Positions 6,643 through 8,594 of a stretch of DNA of 8,594 nt are shown in pieces. A program made the position numbers and the translations under genes. Numbering within the stretch: position 1 is the first letter of the stretch; each line of letters begins with the position of its first letter. The stretch comes from Dehalococcoidia bacterium. GTDB taxonomy: Bacteria > Chloroflexota > Dehalococcoidia > Lucifugimonadales > Lucifugimonadaceae. Under the pieces are notes generated by a model. The model saw only the letters and a list, made by a program, of their open reading frames with translations, was not told the DNA's origin and searched no databases. The stretch lies in assembly GCA_012270805.1 (NCBI GenBank), contig JAAXHR010000189.1:1-8594 (forward strand), in the 5' to 3' direction.

Positions 6643-6836
6643 TCTTTCGCACAGGAATTGGTTACGATTCAAGCGCAGAAATACGCTATCCCATAGGTTT
6701 TCCGTGCGGTACTCGCAAAGTTTACATGGACAATGGCGATCTGTCACGCACTGGACGAGTTTCCGCCCAGACAATTTAGCATCGTTTGCGAATAGCTGAA
6801 TGAAACCATCCCAACCTAGAAACGGACAAGAAATCA

Positions 6837-7760
6837 TTGCAGAACTCAGAACACTGGACCGCATCCGACATCTCCGATTTAACGGGCAAAACCGCAATCA
6901 TCACAGGCGGTAACAGTGGTGTGGGATTCGAAACCGCTATTGAACTGGCCCGACATGGTGCGACCACCATCATCGCCTGCCGTTCAGCTTCACGCGGCGA
7001 ATCGGCTCTAGGACGAATCAAAGAATCTGCGCCATCTGCCCAGACCAGATTGATGCCCCTCGATTTGGCGGATTTGGCTTCGATCGACGCATTCGCGGAG
7101 AGTTTCACAAAGGAATACGAAAACCTCGACTTGCTGATCAATAACGCCGGCATCATGGCGACGCCATACCGCACTACCAAAGACGGCTTCGAATCTCAAT
7201 TCGGGACCAATCACCTTGGCCACTTCGCTCTAACCGCCAAGTTGATGCCAGCCATCTCCGCCGCTCAGTCGTCGCGTGTCGTAAACGTCAGCAGCGTCGG
7301 CCATCGCAGCGGCGACATTGACTTTAACGAATTGCTTTTGAGCCGCTCCAACTACAAGCGGTGGCGTGCTTACTATCGATCAAAGCTCGCCAACCTGCTG
7401 TTCACTTACGAGATGCACAGGCGCCTGGAACAAGCCCGAATCGAAAACATCGCTTCGATGGCAGCCCACCCTGGAGTTGCCCGCACCAATCTCGCACAAG
7501 GCATGGGCTTCATCGGCACGTTGCTCAAACCCATTGCGTTCTTATTTGTCCAGAGTGCCCAAATGGGAGCGCTGCCGATTCTCAGGGCAGCAACCGACCC
7601 AGACGCGCAAGGTGGTCAATACTACGGACCGGATAAACCGCACGAGCGAAGTGGTTTCCCGGTAGTTGTTTCGTCATCACCAGACTCGCACGATGAGGAA
7701 ACCGCGAAACGCCTTTGGGAACATTCCGAAGAACTCACAGGAGTCACGTTCGATTTGTGA
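6837..7760 (+). CDS. Short-chain dehydrogenase/reductase, retinol-dehydrogenase-like
   Basis: This is an NAD(P)-dependent oxidoreductase of the SDR superfamily; its 307 residues suit the RDH/WW-oxidoreductase/protochlorophyllide-reductase-like group. Rossmann cofactor site: TGGNSGVG (residues 23-30). The following ACRSASRG (47-54), with its arginine, suggests NADP(H) preference. LDL at 75-77 contacts adenine, and NNAG lies at 102-105. Catalytic residues are Ser152 or Ser153 (NVSSVGH), Tyr179 and Lys183 (AYYRSKLAN). The C-terminal GGQYYGPD and the HDEETAKRLWEHSEELTGV helix are typical of the RDH-like group. Substrate unknown. The start is TTG at 6837: an in-frame TGA lies at 6801, no ATG occurs before the Rossmann fold, and GGACAAG lies upstream. 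The gene is divergent from the transporter and convergent with the tRNA cluster, stopping only 16 nt from tRNA-Cys. Confidence 0.92.
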   Translation: MQNSEHWTASDISDLTGKTAIITGGNSGVGFETAIELARHGATTIIACRSASRGESALGRIKESAPSAQTRLMPLDLADLASIDAFAESFTKEYENLDLLINNAGIMATPYRTTKDGFESQFGTNHLGHFALTAKLMPAISAAQSSRVVNVSSVGHRSGDIDFNELLLSRSNYKRWRAYYRSKLANLLFTYEMHRRLEQARIENIASMAAHPGVARTNLAQGMGFIGTLLKPIAFLFVQSAQMGALPILRAATDPDAQGGQYYGPDKPHERSGFPVVVSSSPDSHDEETAKRLWEHSEELTGVTFDL

Positions 7761-7764
7761 ACGT
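7746..7764. terminator. Small hairpin over the dehydrogenase stop codon
   Basis: ACGTTC (7746-7751) and GAACGT (7759-7764) form a 6-bp perfect stem with loop GATTTGT, overlapping the TGA stop of the dehydrogenase. It sits exactly between two convergent transcription units (the dehydrogenase and tRNA-Cys) and could act in both directions. There is no U-run on either side, so this is weak. Confidence 0.2.
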
Positions 7765-7776
7765 CGTGAGGGAGAT

Positions 7777-7853
7777 TGGAGGCGACGGGCGGATTCGAAC
7801 CGCCGAATAGAGGTTTTGCAAACCCCCGCCTTAGGCCACTTGGCTACGTCGCC
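7777..7853 (-). tRNA. tRNA-Cys (GCA)
   Basis: The minus strand folds as a full cloverleaf: acceptor GGCGACG/CGTCGCC, D-stem GCC/GGC, anticodon stem GGGGT/ACCTC (one G·U pair) with loop TTGCAAA giving anticodon GCA, and T-arm GGCGG-TTCGAAT-CCGCC. Discriminator U73 is the identity base expected for tRNA-Cys. The 3' CCA is encoded (7779-7777). Last of three tRNA genes in transcription order. Confidence 0.96.
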
Positions 7854-7887
7854 CCTGAAGTAACGAGTATATTTCCGCCATCTGTCT

Positions 7888-7905
7888 CGTCGGAAATCTC
7901 CGACG
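7888..7905. other. GC-rich hairpin in the spacer between tRNA-Leu and tRNA-Cys
   Basis: CGTCGGA (7888-7894) and TCCGACG (7899-7905) form a perfect 7-bp stem with a four-base loop, in the 57-nt spacer between the two tRNAs. No U-run follows on the minus strand, so it is more likely a processing landmark or a remnant than a terminator. Confidence 0.4.
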
Positions 7906-7910
7906 GTGGT

Positions 7911-7997
7911 TGGTGCCGAGAGTGGGACTCGAACCCACACGCTCTTTCGAGCACTACGCCCTCAACGTAGCCTGTCTACCAATTTCAGCATCCCGGC
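7911..7997 (-). tRNA. tRNA-Leu (GAG)
   Basis: A class II tRNA on the minus strand: acceptor GCCGGGA/TCTCGGC (one G·U pair), D-stem CTG/CAG, anticodon stem CTACG/CGTAG with loop TTGAGGG giving anticodon GAG, and a long variable arm TGCTC-GAAA-GAGCG. The T-arm is GTGGG-TTCGAGT-CCCAC. Discriminator A73 and an encoded CCA (7913-7911) follow. It would read CUC and CUU leucine codons. Confidence 0.96.
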
Positions 7998-8041
7998 AAT
8001 ACCAGATGTTTGGCTCACTCATTTCTAGATCAGAGGAGTTG

Positions 8042-8118
8042 TGGCAGGAGCGGCAGGATTCGAACCCGCGACCTTTGGTTTTGGAGACCAACGCTCTAGC
8101 CAACTGAGCTACGCTCCT
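8042..8118 (-). tRNA. tRNA-Trp (CCA)
   Basis: The minus-strand cloverleaf has acceptor AGGAGCG/CGCTCCT, D-stem GCTC/GAGC, anticodon stem TTGGT/ACCAA with loop CTCCAAA giving anticodon CCA, and T-arm GCGGG-TTCGAAT-CCTGC. Discriminator G73 is standard for tRNA-Trp, and the CCA tail is encoded (8044-8042). First of the three-tRNA cluster; spacing of 44 nt to tRNA-Leu fits a single precursor transcript. The common trnW-secE-nusG arrangement is absent here. Confidence 0.96.
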
Positions 8119-8132
8119 GTGCCATGTTGTTG

Positions 8133-8138
8133 ATTTTA
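8133..8138 (-). promoter_or_regulatory. Candidate -10 element of the tRNA cluster
   Basis: The minus strand reads TAAAAT, five of six matches to TATAAT, ending 15 nt before the 5' end of tRNA-Trp. This would place transcription start about 8 nt before the mature tRNA. No good -35 is visible 16-18 nt upstream, so the call rests on position and hexamer only. Confidence 0.3.
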
Positions 8139-8191
8139 CATGGGCGGGAGTGAGGGGTGCCGCACTGGATATACCTTGCTCTCCACCCTCG

Positions 8192-8217
8192 CGCCCCTTT
8201 CTTGACCGAAAGGGGCG
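8192..8217. other. Perfect 10-bp hairpin between P-II gene and tRNA cluster
   Basis: CGCCCCTTTC (8192-8201) and GAAAGGGGCG (8208-8217) pair perfectly around the loop TTGACC. Neither strand shows a following U-run, so it is not a standard intrinsic terminator. It may be a backup stop after the stronger P-II terminator or an insulator before the tRNA promoter. The rest of the 191-nt gap (8119-8309) shows nothing else apart from the terminator and candidate -10 listed separately. Confidence 0.45.
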
Positions 8218-8233
8218 GGTGATGTTGGATATG

Positions 8234-8273
8234 AATCAAACAGCCGGCACCACCTTCGCAGTGGCACCGGCTG
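8234..8273 (-). terminator. Probable intrinsic terminator of the P-II gene
   Basis: On the minus strand CAGCCGGUGCCAC (8273-8261) pairs with GUGGUGCCGGCUG (8253-8241) along all 13 positions, with two G·U wobbles, around a 7-nt loop. The RNA continues UUUGAUU (8240-8234). On the plus strand the two wobbles become mismatches, so the structure belongs to the minus-strand transcript. It begins 36 nt after the P-II stop codon. The U-tract is short, which limits confidence. Confidence 0.6.
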
Positions 8274-8309
8274 TGTGCACCTGTATCCCGCTGGATAGTC
8301 AGAAGATCG

Positions 8310-8594
8310 TCACACGACGGTCACGTCGCCAGTTTCACCTGTGCGAACTCTCACGGCATCTTCGATCTTGGAGATGAAGATCTTGCCGTCTCCGATCGCG
8401 CCTTCGTCTCCAGATTTTGCGGCGCCGATGATGCTATCGATAACCGCATCCTTCATCCCGTCAGGCACTACGGTCATGATCATCGTCTTGGGCAACGCCA
8501 CTCGGTGAGAGAGGTGTCCGCCTCGACCCGTGAAGACCTCGACGCCTTCCTGTTGACCTTTACCGGTAATGTTCCAGTATGAATATCCCTTCAC
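8310..8594 (-). CDS. P-II family signalling protein (GlnB/GlnK-like), N-terminus cut by window edge
   Basis: The family consists of trimeric cytoplasmic sensors of ATP/ADP and 2-oxoglutarate that control nitrogen or carbon transport and enzymes. About 95 C-terminal residues are visible; the frame is open to the window edge. GKGQQEG corresponds to GFGRQKG of GlnB, keeping the glutamine (Q39) that binds effector. LPKTMIMTVVPDGMKD matches LPKVKIEIVVPDD. GDGKIFISKIEDAVRVRTGE carries the nucleotide-binding Lys and both arginines. The T-loop departs from the classical form: FTGRGGHLSHRVALPK has no tyrosine at or near the position of uridylylated Tyr51 and is about two residues longer. SGDEGAIGDGK carries an extra segment where GlnB has TGKIGDGK. 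It is therefore probably an atypical P-II, not regulated by GlnD-type uridylylation. Partners would lie upstream, outside the window. Confidence 0.88.
   Translation of the reverse strand: MKGYSYWNITGKGQQEGVEVFTGRGGHLSHRVALPKTMIMTVVPDGMKDAVIDSIIGAAKSGDEGAIGDGKIFISKIEDAVRVRTGETGDVTVV

Noticed and set aside
4604..6696. Several plus-strand open frames of 70-144 codons opposite the binding-protein gene, including Asp/Phe/Leu-rich stretches opposite the tether
   Set aside because: They are antisense shadows of a clearly coding frame. Their odd composition follows from the GTC/GAG/AAG codons of the tether repeats.
6776..7180. A minus-strand frame opposite the start of the dehydrogenase
   Set aside because: The opposite frame carries the full Rossmann motif set; the minus frame has no recognisable features.
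7666..8107. Open frames across the tRNA cluster on both strands, with peptides such as GGFEPPNRG, VGLEPTRS and RQDSNPRPL
   Set aside because: These are translations of the antisense of tRNA T-arms and anticodon arms, a well-known source of spurious proteins. The tRNA cloverleaves explain the sequence fully.
7777..8118. tRNA genes considered as an integration site for a mobile element
   Set aside because: No integrase, no direct repeat of a tRNA 3' end and no foreign gene content is visible nearby.
8150..8377. Plus-strand frame of 75 codons through the P-II terminator
   Set aside because: It runs through two hairpins and antisense to the P-II gene, with no protein features.

Overview
The window reads as an ordinary stretch of bacterial chromosome with moderate GC. 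The best clue to the organism is the solute-binding lipoprotein at 4633-6612. Between its lipid-anchored cysteine and its folded domain lies a Val/Glu/Lys-rich tether with repeated QTVVVEK units, a style common in Chloroflexota (SAR202, Dehalococcoidia and Thermomicrobia relatives). Proline-rich lipoproteins and frequent TTG/GTG starts fit this, but the assignment is an inference.

Layout, left to right. (1) Positions 1-594, plus strand: the C-terminal two thirds of 5'-methylthioadenosine phosphorylase, cut by the window edge. (2) Positions 545-2066, minus strand: two tandem, diverged paralogous lipoproteins of unknown function, the first overlapping the phosphorylase gene tail to tail. (3) Positions 2108-2611, minus: a small unrecognised ORF. 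(4) Positions 2650-6612, minus: a Dpp/Opp-type ABC importer lacking its ATPases, in the transcription order solute-binding protein, DppB-like permease, DppC-like permease. A strong hairpin sits between the binding protein and the first permease. (5) Positions 6837-7760, plus: a retinol-dehydrogenase-like short-chain dehydrogenase. (6) Positions 7777-8118, minus: a cluster of three tRNA genes, Trp(CCA), Leu(GAG) and Cys(GCA), each with encoded CCA. (7) Positions 8310-8594, minus: the C-terminal part of an unusual P-II family protein followed by a probable terminator.

How the parts fit. The binding protein would capture a peptide-like or other small organic solute outside the membrane and pass it to the two permeases; the ATPases must be encoded elsewhere. 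Gaps from the DppC-like permease to the 167-aa ORF (about 38 nt) and from that ORF to the 216-aa lipoprotein (about 41 nt) would allow one long minus-strand transcript, but no functional link is shown. The phosphorylase (methionine salvage), dehydrogenase, tRNAs and P-II protein look like unrelated housekeeping neighbours.

I found no CRISPR array, insertion sequence, phage module or defence system, and no clearly new multi-gene system. The items most worth a second look are RNA-level and protein-level: alternative base pairing over the start of the 243-aa lipoprotein, the hairpin inside the transporter operon, and the P-II protein with a tyrosine-free T-loop.
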